Origin: an uncultured Collinsella sp.
Lineage (GTDB): Bacteria; Actinomycetota; Coriobacteriia; Coriobacteriales; Coriobacteriaceae
Direction of reading: 5' to 3'
DNA length: 5,040 nt
NCBI GenBank assembly: GCA_900553935.1
Contig: USFK01000125.1
Coordinates: 1 to 5,040 of the forward strand
Positions 1 to 5,040 of the stretch are shown in pieces; within the stretch, counting starts at the first letter, position 1, and each line of letters begins with the position of its first letter. Below the pieces are notes generated by a model, which worked only from the letters and a program-made list of their open reading frames with translations, had not been told where the DNA came from and did no database searches. Both the position numbers and the translations under genes were made by a program.

Positions 1-356
1 CCACCCGCAACACGAAGCTGCTCGGGAAGGCGGCTCAGGACTTCCATGATCTGACCAAAGAGAATCGGCGACAAGATGCAAACGACACCGACGAGTACGG
101 CAACAACAACAATTAGCGCAATAAGCGAACCGATGCCGCGATTCACGCCATGGTGCTCGAGCCAGTTGGTGATCGGGGACATCACAAAAGCAATGATGGA
201 GCCGACGGCAAGAAACTCAATAACCGGTGCCAGGATGCCCATAAGGTTAAAGATGACAGCAGCAATAACAATGCAGCCGACAACAGCCCAAATGCGCAGC
301 GTCAGAACGCGGGTGTCGCGCAGCACGCGATCGGTTTGTTGGGGGTGCTCACTCAT
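1..356 (-). CDS. AI-2E family transporter (PerM/YdiK type), N-terminal part, cut by window edge
   Basis: This is a polytopic membrane protein of the AI-2E/PerM (former UPF0118) family. Members of the family are proposed to export small molecules or act as antiporters, and the substrate cannot be read from sequence. The 118 visible residues start with a short polar cytoplasmic tail (MSEHPQQTDRV), followed by hydrophobic segments at about 21-38, 41-60 and 75-99. Between the second and third lies the family-typical stretch FVMSPITNWLEHHGVNRGIG (about 57-76). The soluble loop begins near 103 (IMEVLSRLPEQL), and the remaining two thirds lie beyond the left edge. The ATG overlaps the sigma factor stop as ATGA. 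The nearest GGAG is 13 bases upstream, rather far, so re-initiation by ribosomes finishing the sigma gene is likely. Position in the operon suggests a stress-related envelope role, but that is inference. The family call is fairly secure; the substrate is unknown. Confidence 0.8.
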   Translation of the reverse strand, partial: MSEHPQQTDRVLRDTRVLTLRIWAVVGCIVIAAVIFNLMGILAPVIEFLAVGSIIAFVMSPITNWLEHHGVNRGIGSLIALIVVVAVLVGVVCILSPILFGQIMEVLSRLPEQLRVAG

Positions 357-1144
357 GAACGAATCATCACTCCGTCGGGGTCGATCTTGTCCTGAATCTT
401 CTTAAGCGTGCGGCGCAGCAGACGCGAAACCTGCACCTGAGAAATACCCAGCTTCTTGGCGATCTCGATCTGGGTCATGCCCTTCACAAAGCGCAGCTCG
501 ATCACCTCGCGCTCGCGCGGCGAGAAATCGCGAATGGCTTCCTCGATCACCAGGCGGTCATCGGTAAAGTCGAGCTCGTTGTCGTCGTCGGCGTAACGGT
601 CGAGAATCGAGGGGGCATCGTCGGAATCGGACGCACCGGGGGCCTCGATGGGCACCGAAGTGTAGGCCGAGGACGATTCCATGGCCTCGAGGACCTCATC
701 GACAGTCACATCTAGATACTCAGCGATCTCCTCAACCTTGGGCGAACGCTGCAGCTCGTTGGTAAGTTTGTCAGTAGCCTGGTTGACCTTGGCCGAGAGC
801 TCCTGCAGACGACGCGGCACGCGTACGCTCCAGCCCTTGTCGCGAAAATGGCGTTTGATCTCGCCCAGGATAGTGGGTGTCGCAAACGTCGTGAACTCGA
901 GTCCGCGCTCGGGGTCAAAGCGGTCAATAGCCTTGAGCAAACCCAGATAGCCGACCTGCATGAGGTCGTCGAGTGGCTCGCCGCGATTCTTAAATTTGTT
1001 GGCAAGAAACCTTACCAGGTTCATATGGGACATGACGAGCTGCTCGCGTGCGTCCGGATCACCGGTCTCCTTGTAGCGGCGAAACAGCTCGCGGGTTTTC
1101 TCCTTGTCCCAAGCGGTCTTGCCGCTCCGGGAACGTTCGGTCAT
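353..1144 (-). CDS. sigB: RNA polymerase sigma factor, SigB/SigF/SigG subfamily
   Basis: A 263-residue alternative sigma-70 factor that directs RNA polymerase to a dedicated promoter set, in this subfamily usually general stress or sporulation genes. Region 2 is at about 36-105, with the core-binding stretch LDDLMQVGYLGLLKAIDRFD (58-77) and the -10 melting segment FTTFATPTILGEIKRHFRDK (84-103). Region 3 follows (about 113-165, ending in SSAYTSVPIEAP). An acidic linker (172-196, rich in Asp) leads to region 4 at about 197-255, with the DNA-binding helix-turn-helix at MTQIEIAKKLGISQVQVSRL (223-242). The absence of region 1.1 and the length of about 260 residues are normal for the subfamily. The ATG lies one base after the stop of the RsbW-like gene, with AAGGCGG nine bases upstream. 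I use sigB as the subfamily name; sigF is an equally fair label, since sequence alone does not separate them here. Sporulation use is not suggested by the neighbours. Confidence 0.93.
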   Translation of the reverse strand: MTERSRSGKTAWDKEKTRELFRRYKETGDPDAREQLVMSHMNLVRFLANKFKNRGEPLDDLMQVGYLGLLKAIDRFDPERGLEFTTFATPTILGEIKRHFRDKGWSVRVPRRLQELSAKVNQATDKLTNELQRSPKVEEIAEYLDVTVDEVLEAMESSSAYTSVPIEAPGASDSDDAPSILDRYADDDNELDFTDDRLVIEEAIRDFSPREREVIELRFVKGMTQIEIAKKLGISQVQVSRLLRRTLKKIQDKIDPDGVMIRS

Positions 1145-1145
1145 A

Positions 1146-1523
1146 TTAGATATCCGCCTTGAGGTCGAGGGAAAGCGTCAGGGGCGCCGCAGTCTTTTCA
1201 TAGAAGTCGCACACGCTTGCGAGGATGAGCTCGGCATACACCGCAGCCTGGTCGTCTTCATCGACCGTAGCCTGATCGCCAAAGGTAATAGTCATGCCAA
1301 CGTGGGTCTCATCGACATCGAATTTGATGGTGATGTCATCGCAGTCGACCGCGGTACAACCAAAGATGAAAGCCTCCTCGGCAGCCATGCGGATGTCCTC
1401 GATGCGATCAACAGACATAGAGCACAGGGCACCAACGTTGGCGGCAGTCATGCGCACAAGGCGAGCGAGACGCGGGTCGCCGGCAACGGTCAACGTGATG
1501 GGGCAGGTTGCTTCGCTACTCAT
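1146..1523 (-). CDS. RsbW-like anti-sigma factor candidate with degenerate GHKL ATPase motifs
   Basis: A 125-residue protein encoded directly before the sigma factor, the position normally held by the anti-sigma kinase RsbW/SpoIIAB. The overall pattern fits a short HATPase_c_2 domain: an N-terminal strand (ITLTVAGDPRLARLVRMTAA, 9-28), a helix DRIEDIRMAAEEAFIFGC (39-56), strands DITIKFDV and VGMTITFG, and a last helix AAVYAELILASVCDFYEK (93-110). In RsbW the helix carries the N box E-A-x-x-N. Here it reads EEAFIFG, so the Mg-binding Asn is replaced by Phe54. The DxGxG and GxGL boxes that contact ATP are also not recognisable. It may therefore bind sigma without kinase activity, or be a pseudo-kinase adaptor. 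Its start overlaps the DUF948 stop by 8 bases and has AGGAG seven bases upstream. The anti-sigma role is inferred mainly from position and fold pattern; an unrelated small protein cannot be excluded. Confidence 0.7.
   Translation of the reverse strand: MSSEATCPITLTVAGDPRLARLVRMTAANVGALCSMSVDRIEDIRMAAEEAFIFGCTAVDCDDITIKFDVDETHVGMTITFGDQATVDEDDQAAVYAELILASVCDFYEKTAAPLTLSLDLKADI
1154..1160 (-). promoter_or_regulatory. Ribosome binding site of the sigma factor gene
   Basis: AAGGCGG on the minus strand, nine bases before the ATG at 1144 and inside the last codons of the RsbW-like gene. The stop and start are separated by a single base, so sigma factor and partner are probably made in linked amounts. 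Confidence 0.6.
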
Positions 1524-2103
1524 CGCAGGACTCCTCAGAGGTCTCGGCGGGCGTATACGTGTAATACTGAGCCGGCTTGGCTACAGACTTCTGGCCATCA
1601 TCGTCGCCCGCGGCGGCCTCGTCCTCGCCAATTAGGACGCGCTCGGTGGGCTGCTCGGCCTCCGCAGCGGCAGCGGCGAGCTTGCGCTCGGCGTCAGGTG
1701 CAGGTGCCTTCACCTTATTGAACAGCTTCTGCACGGCACCGGCGGCAGAATCGGTCACGCTCGACACGGCGTTGCTGGCCTCGGCCATACTGCCCGTGGC
1801 CTCGGAAATGTCGCGAACGACGGCCTCAACCTCAACGAGGTTGGACGTCAGGGCGTCAACGGCGGTCTTGCTCGACTTAAGCAGCGGCTCCATCTGGGCA
1901 AGTGCCGGTGTAAGCTCGTCGACAGCGCCGTCGAGTTTTGCCACCACCGGCTGTGCCTCGGCGATGGTGTTGTTGAGGTCGGTTACGGTCTTATCGAGCG
2001 AATCGACAACGGTGCGGGTTTTGCGCAGGGTGAGCGCAAGCTCAACAATAGCCCACACGCCGGCAACGGCGAGCAGCAGCAAGGCGATTTGAATGGGACT
2101 CAT
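1516..2103 (-). CDS. DUF948 family membrane-anchored protein
   Basis: A 195-residue protein with one N-terminal membrane helix (about 4-25, IQIALLLLAVAGVWAIVELA) followed by basic residues (LRKTR). A long heptad-like helical region at about 30-130 is rich in Asp, Val, Leu, Ser and Thr (for example DSLDKTVTDLNNTIAEAQPV). The tail is low-complexity and acidic, rich in Ala, Glu and Asp (135-195), and contains QYYTYTP. This matches the DUF948 layout, which includes B. subtilis YtxG, a general stress protein; the molecular function is not established. The sequence supports a bitopic protein with a coiled coil. The ATG at 2103 has GGGAGG five bases upstream. It is the first gene of the sigB cluster and overlaps the RsbW-like start by 8 bases, and its GAG GAG codons near the end double as that gene's ribosome binding site. 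Co-transcription suggests a cell-envelope stress role, possibly tethering or sensing, which is inference. Confidence 0.82.
   Translation of the reverse strand: MSPIQIALLLLAVAGVWAIVELALTLRKTRTVVDSLDKTVTDLNNTIAEAQPVVAKLDGAVDELTPALAQMEPLLKSSKTAVDALTSNLVEVEAVVRDISEATGSMAEASNAVSSVTDSAAGAVQKLFNKVKAPAPDAERKLAAAAAEAEQPTERVLIGEDEAAAGDDDGQKSVAKPAQYYTYTPAETSEESCDE
1531..1535 (-). promoter_or_regulatory. Ribosome binding site of the RsbW-like gene, inside DUF948 codons
   Basis: AGGAG on the minus strand, seven bases before the ATG at 1523. It lies within the GAG GAG codons near the end of the DUF948 gene, whose TAG (1516-1518) falls after the new start. This layout favours translational coupling of the two genes. 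Confidence 0.7.
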
Positions 2104-2165
2104 ACAAGCCTCCCGGAAAAATCGAAATACAGACGCTGTTCATGGTACCCCAAAGAAGGAGAAAG

Positions 2166-2194
2166 ATACCCAAAGGGAATGTGCGAGGTGCCAA
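2166..2194 (-). promoter_or_regulatory. Candidate promoter of the DUF948-rsbW-sigB cluster
   Basis: The minus strand contains GGGTAT (2171-2166), identical to the -10 consensus of SigB-type promoters in Bacillus. A TTGGCA lies 17 bases upstream (2194-2189), five of six matches to the housekeeping -35. The two halves belong to different promoter classes: there is no GTTT-like SigB -35 at the right distance, and GGGTAT is a poor housekeeping -10. The start would fall about 55 bases before the DUF948 ATG. Weak; offered because it lies in the only sizeable gap before the operon. Confidence 0.25.
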
Positions 2195-2198
2195 TGAC

Positions 2199-3548
2199 CT
2201 ACTTGGGCGCGTTACCGCTACGGTCACGTTCGCTTTGCTCCACACGCCACTCTTCCCAACCACGGCCGGCAGGCTGCCAAAAGGAACCACGCTCCAGGCC
2301 TTCGGGCAAGTAGCGCTGATCGACCCAGCCTTCGGGATAATCGTGCGGATACTTGTAAACGCCGTACTCATCGCTACCAGGGCGATGGCGATCGCGCAGG
2401 TAGCTGGGCACCTCGCGAAGACCACTGCTGTGGATATCGGCTAGCGCCGCATCGATCGAGGCCTCGCACGCATTGGACTTGGGCGCCAAGCACACATAGA
2501 GCGCAGCTTGTGCCAGGTTAATGCGACATTCAGGATAGCCAATAACTTCAGCAGATTTAAATGCGGCATGCGCCACCAAAAGTGCCTGCGGATCGGCATT
2601 ACCAACGTCCTCAGAAGCCTGAATCATAATGCGGCGAGCGATAAACTTAGGATCCTCACCCGCATCAATCATTCGCGCGAGCCAATAAATGGTGGCATCG
2701 GGGTCGCTGCCGCGCATGGACTTGATGAATGCACTGATAATGTCGTAGTGCATGTCACCATTTTTGTCATACGAAAACCCACGGCGCGGATTGGCAATCT
2801 TCACGTCATCCACGGTAATGGGATAGCGCTCCCCCGCCGCAGGCGCTGGCGTTCCCTCGATATCGGGACGCGTGACGGCAATCTCGCTCGCCAGCTCGAG
2901 TGTCGTCAGGGCCGAGCGTGCATCACCCGCAGCCAACGTGCAGATGGTCTTAACCGTATCCTCATCGGCAGAGAACTTACCGTTCAAACCCAACGGCGCC
3001 TCGAGCGCACGCTCAATAAGCCTGGCGATATCCTCGTCCTTCAGATGCTCAAGCTCCACCACGCGCCCGCGCGACAACAGTGCCGAGTTGACCTCGAAGT
3101 ACGGGTTCTCCGTCGTGGCGCCAATCATAATAACGGTGCGGTTCTCAACCGCATGCAGCAAGGCATCCTGCTGCGACTTAGAGAAGCGATGAATCTCGTC
3201 GATGAAAAGAATGGTGCGACGGTCATACGTATTCAGGCGCGTCTTTGCCTCGTCAATCACGCGGCGCAAGTCCTTCACGGTGCCCGTCACGGCGCTGACC
3301 TCAACAAACTCGCTCTTGGTATGGTTAGCAATAATGTGGGCCAGCGTCGTCTTGCCCGTACCGGCTGGCCCATACAGAATCACACTCGATAGCACGTCGT
3401 GCTCAATCGCGGCACGCAGCCATGAGCCCTTACCGACGGCCTTTTGCTGGCCCACATACTCGTCGAGCGAATTGGGGCGCATACGCACCGCAAGCGGCGC
3501 ATTTTTAAAGGAGCGCTCGCGCGTCGAAGCAGAAAAAAGGTCGTCCAT
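2199..3548 (-). CDS. rarA: Replication-associated recombination protein A (RarA/MgsA), AAA+ ATPase
   Basis: A 449-residue AAA+ ATPase of the RarA/MgsA/WRNIP1 family, related to clamp-loader subunits, which acts at stalled or damaged replication forks. It opens MDDLFSAST and then PLAVRMRPNSLDEYVGQQ, the family N-terminal signature. From this start, Walker A is GPAGTGKT (60-67), Walker B is ILFIDEIHRF (113-122), sensor 1 is GATTEN (143-148), the arginine-finger region is LLSRGRV (157-163) and sensor 2 is GDARSAL (208-214). The C-terminal tetramerisation domain follows, with DIISAFIKSMRGSDPDA, ARRIMIQASEDVGNADP and the end motif PHDYPEGWVDQRYLPEGL. All key residues are present. ATGs at 3554 and 3563 are also in frame, but only 3548 has a plausible ribosome site (GGGATGG just upstream) and gives the usual N-terminus. 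It lies 60 bases after dgt with no terminator visible between them, so read-through from dgt is possible. Confidence 0.95.
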   Translation of the reverse strand: MDDLFSASTRERSFKNAPLAVRMRPNSLDEYVGQQKAVGKGSWLRAAIEHDVLSSVILYGPAGTGKTTLAHIIANHTKSEFVEVSAVTGTVKDLRRVIDEAKTRLNTYDRRTILFIDEIHRFSKSQQDALLHAVENRTVIMIGATTENPYFEVNSALLSRGRVVELEHLKDEDIARLIERALEAPLGLNGKFSADEDTVKTICTLAAGDARSALTTLELASEIAVTRPDIEGTPAPAAGERYPITVDDVKIANPRRGFSYDKNGDMHYDIISAFIKSMRGSDPDATIYWLARMIDAGEDPKFIARRIMIQASEDVGNADPQALLVAHAAFKSAEVIGYPECRINLAQAALYVCLAPKSNACEASIDAALADIHSSGLREVPSYLRDRHRPGSDEYGVYKYPHDYPEGWVDQRYLPEGLERGSFWQPAGRGWEEWRVEQSERDRSGNAPK

Positions 3549-3550
3549 AG

Positions 3551-3557
3551 CCATCCC
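3551..3557 (-). promoter_or_regulatory. Probable ribosome binding site of rarA
   Basis: The minus strand reads GGGATGG just before the ATG at 3548, with GGGA five bases from the start. The ATG at 3563 has no purine-rich site upstream (the sequence is TTTTGATTA), so 3548 is favoured. The match is moderate. Confidence 0.45.
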
Positions 3558-3608
3558 GTGCATTAATCAAAATCGTTGTTGACCAATAGTATACCGAAAG
3601 GATACGAA

Positions 3609-4781
3609 CTACCGTTCGTTAATATAGGTGCGGTGCGGAAACTTTAGACCTGGGAACAATTTGCTCGTCAGCTCGCAGAAATAACCATCCGTCATGCTTG
3701 CGATGTAATCGACGACGGCCTGATCCTTGTCGTCCTGCCAGGCATAGGTGCGATCGTAGTAGGAAAGCTGCTGCTCAATGCGCGAAACATGATGCTTAAA
3801 GATGTAAGAGAACTCGTCGCCTTTATTTAGATCCTGCAGGCAACGGTCGTAGAGCTTTTCGAAAGCCTCACGCAACTCTGCCTCAGAATCGCCTTCGATA
3901 CCGCCCTTGCTATAGATCTTCTCGTAGTTCTCGCGCTTCGCCCGGCGGATCTCCTCAAACAGGTCCTCGCTCATCTCGATACGCGGTTTGCCATAGCTAT
4001 GCTCAACGATATCGATGGAAGCGTGCGTGAGAATCCAGCTGTTATAGGCGCCGCCCCGACCATCGTCAAAAGCGTCGGGCGACAGCAGGCCCGCCGCAAT
4101 GGCGTCCTGACGATCACGACCGACGTAGGCGAGGATATCCGAGATACGCACCACACAGCCCTCGAGGGTCATGGGGCGCAGGTGCTCGATCGCGCCATAG
4201 CCCGTGGCGATGCAGTCCTCGACGGTACGGTCGAACTGGTCAAACGACGCCATGTCCGAGAGTTCAAAGACACGCTGCTCGTACTCGCCGTTATGGCACA
4301 GCACGCCGTCGAGCGTCTGGAGCGACACGTTGCGGCCGTACAGCGCGTCGAGCACGCGGACGGACTGCACGTTATGGAAAAAATAACGACCCGTACGCTC
4401 GTGATAGATTTCGTTGAGGAAACGCTCGCCGGCATGGCCAAAGGGCGTGTGGCCCAGGTCATGGGCCAGGCTGATGGCCTCGGTCAGGTCCTCGTTCAGG
4501 CGCAGGGCGCGGGCAATGGTGCGGGCGATCTGCGACACCTCCAGCGTATGGGTCAGCCGGGTACGGTACAGGTCCCCTTCCGGGGACAGGAATACCTGGG
4601 TCTTTTGCTTCAGGCGGCGGAACGCCTTGCAGTGCAGCACCCGGTCGCGGTCACGCTGAAACACCGGGCGCAGCGGATCCTGCGGCTCCGGCACCGCCCG
4701 GCCGCGGCTGGCATCGCTGAAGGTCGCCCACGGTGCAAAGGTCAGGTGTTCGATCTCTTCGGTTCTCTGGCGCACATCCAT
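3609..4781 (-). CDS. dgt: dGTPase-type HD domain dNTP triphosphohydrolase
   Basis: A 390-residue HD-domain enzyme of the deoxyguanosinetriphosphate triphosphohydrolase-like family, which hydrolyses dNTPs to the deoxynucleoside plus tripolyphosphate and so adjusts the dNTP pool. The N-terminal signature is at 25-58 (SRGRAVPEP, then FQRDRDRVLHCKAFRRLK). The metal ligands are H78 (RLTHTLEV), H107-D108 (AHDLGHTPFGHAGE) and D215 (VVRISDILAYVGRD), all intact. The C-terminal half from about 265 resembles the associated helical domain of this family. Whether it prefers dGTP or all dNTPs cannot be told. The start at 4781 is chosen because it has a strong GGGAGGGG site upstream and gives the family N-terminus. 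A longer frame from 4880 would start upstream of the promoter and encodes only a basic, unconserved leader. Leucine codons are all CTG through residue 121, then mixed, which suggests a mosaic gene (see findings). It is followed by rarA, another replication-linked gene. Confidence 0.92.
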   Translation of the reverse strand: MDVRQRTEEIEHLTFAPWATFSDASRGRAVPEPQDPLRPVFQRDRDRVLHCKAFRRLKQKTQVFLSPEGDLYRTRLTHTLEVSQIARTIARALRLNEDLTEAISLAHDLGHTPFGHAGERFLNEIYHERTGRYFFHNVQSVRVLDALYGRNVSLQTLDGVLCHNGEYEQRVFELSDMASFDQFDRTVEDCIATGYGAIEHLRPMTLEGCVVRISDILAYVGRDRQDAIAAGLLSPDAFDDGRGGAYNSWILTHASIDIVEHSYGKPRIEMSEDLFEEIRRAKRENYEKIYSKGGIEGDSEAELREAFEKLYDRCLQDLNKGDEFSYIFKHHVSRIEQQLSYYDRTYAWQDDKDQAVVDYIASMTDGYFCELTSKLFPGLKFPHRTYINER

Positions 4782-4787
4782 GCTGGT

Positions 4788-4796
4788 CCCCTCCCT
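4788..4796 (-). promoter_or_regulatory. Ribosome binding site deciding the dgt start
   Basis: On the minus strand this reads AGGGAGGGG. Its GGAGG core ends eight bases before the ATG at 4781. No comparable site precedes the other in-frame ATG at 4880, so this fixes the dgt start. Confidence 0.75.
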
Positions 4797-4868
4797 TTTT
4801 CTGGTTCTTTTCCCCCCTTTCCACCGGAAATCCCGGCGCAGCCGATCCCACGCGCCGCGCCTGCGGCA

Positions 4869-4877
4869 ATTGTAGCA
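4869..4877 (-). promoter_or_regulatory. Extended -10 promoter of dgt
   Basis: The minus strand reads TGCTACAAT: a TGn extension followed by TACAAT, five of six matches to the housekeeping -10 box. No good -35 box sits 16-18 bases upstream, where the sequence is C-rich, which is tolerable for an extended -10 promoter. Transcription would start near 4862, leaving a leader of about 80 bases before the dgt ATG. Confidence 0.5.
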
Positions 4878-4933
4878 CAACGGCCCTGTCGAAGGGGGAA
4901 GTTCTGTGTCAGCTCCTAAAATTCACTTGATTT

Positions 4934-5040
4934 TTAAAAAGGTGCGTAGAATGGCTCAGACACTGCTGCCTCTGCCCCGCCCCGGGTCAGCTCCCGCAGC
5001 TGTTCCAGCAGCGGGCCTTCGGTGTGTTCCGGCATCTGCC
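4934..5040 (-). CDS. C-terminal end of an unrecognised protein, cut by window edge
   Basis: The minus strand is open from the right edge to a TAA at 4934-4936. The first complete codon is at 5038, giving 34 visible residues ending in AAVSEPFYAPF. The other two minus frames are interrupted within this stretch. The visible part holds a short charged helix-like segment (GPLLEQLRELTRGGAE). Codon choice is typical of a real gene (all four leucines CTG, GC-rich third positions) and resembles the 5' part of dgt downstream. I do not recognise the family from so short a piece. A plus-strand frame from 4951 covers the same bases but is Pro/Ala-rich and looks less like protein. Confidence 0.45.
   Translation of the reverse strand, partial: QMPEHTEGPLLEQLRELTRGGAEAAVSEPFYAPF

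Noticed and set aside
1104..1721. Plus-strand open frame of 205 codons
   Set aside because: It spans three minus-strand genes with good ribosome sites and junctions. Its C-terminal part is a low-complexity Arg/Pro/Gln string.
2171..2179. Small palindrome CCCTTTGGG after rarA as a terminator
   Set aside because: The stem is three base pairs with a three-base loop and no clean T tract after it, so it is not a credible terminator.
2508..3392. Plus-strand open frame of 294 codons
   Set aside because: It is antisense to rarA, which has complete Walker and sensor motifs. The antisense product is rich in Arg, His and Asn with no domain pattern.
3588..3593. TATACT on the minus strand as a -10 box for rarA
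   Set aside because: It matches five of six -10 positions, but no TTGACA-like -35 lies 16-18 bases upstream and there is no TGn extension. It is not strong enough to list as a promoter.
3999..4919. Long plus-strand open frame of 306 codons
   Set aside because: It is antisense to dgt, whose motifs are unmistakable. The plus-strand protein shows no recognisable domain and is a by-product of GC-rich codon structure.
4915..4942. AT-rich inverted repeat (AAAAT...ATTTTT, then TTTTTAAAAA) after the partial gene, considered as a terminator
   Set aside because: The stem is short and made only of A-T pairs, with no GC-rich stem before a T run. It is too weak to call a rho-independent terminator.
4951..5040. 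Possible plus-strand gene start (ATG at 4951 with AAGG upstream)
   Set aside because: The protein is Pro/Ala-rich and unlike a normal N-terminus, and the minus-strand frame over the same bases has better codon use. It cannot be settled without sequence beyond the edge.

Overview
The window is compact bacterial chromosome in which every supported gene lies on the minus strand. The moderately high GC content, short intergenic gaps, and a sigma-B/F type sigma factor with a partner protein suggest a Gram-positive. My best guess is a gut actinobacterium of the Coriobacteriia (Collinsella-like). That is inferred from protein style and codon use, not from a marker gene.

Reading in the direction of transcription, from high to low coordinates: the right edge holds the last 35 codons of an unrecognised gene (stop at 4934). 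A short AT-rich spacer and an extended -10 promoter follow, then a dGTPase-type HD triphosphohydrolase (dgt, 3609-4781). After a 60-base gap comes rarA/mgsA (2199-3548), the AAA+ ATPase of stalled replication forks. A 95-base gap separates this from a four-gene cluster of a DUF948 membrane-anchored protein (1516-2103), an RsbW-like anti-sigma candidate (1146-1523), a SigB/SigF-family sigma factor (353-1144) and the start of an AI-2E family (PerM/YdiK-type) membrane protein (356 running off the left edge). These four are joined by an 8-base overlap, a one-base gap and a 4-base ATGA overlap, so they are probably translated from one message.

The cluster looks like a general-stress regulatory operon: a sigma factor, its likely partner and two membrane proteins. 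Two things stand out in it. The RsbW-like protein has lost the catalytic motifs of the GHKL kinase fold, and no RsbV-type antagonist is visible. A GGGTAT element like the SigB -10 box lies upstream of the first gene, suggesting possible autoregulation, although no matching SigB -35 box is present.

The most unusual signal is in dgt. The first 121 codons of the gene and the partial gene upstream use CTG for every leucine (17 of 17). The rest of dgt uses mixed leucine codons (CTG 8 of 22), as rarA does. The switch falls right after the conserved HD motif, near 4418-4430. This points to a mosaic gene made by recombination, or to a chimeric assembly joined at a conserved stretch. No RNA genes, insertion sequences, CRISPR arrays or convincing rho-independent terminators were seen.
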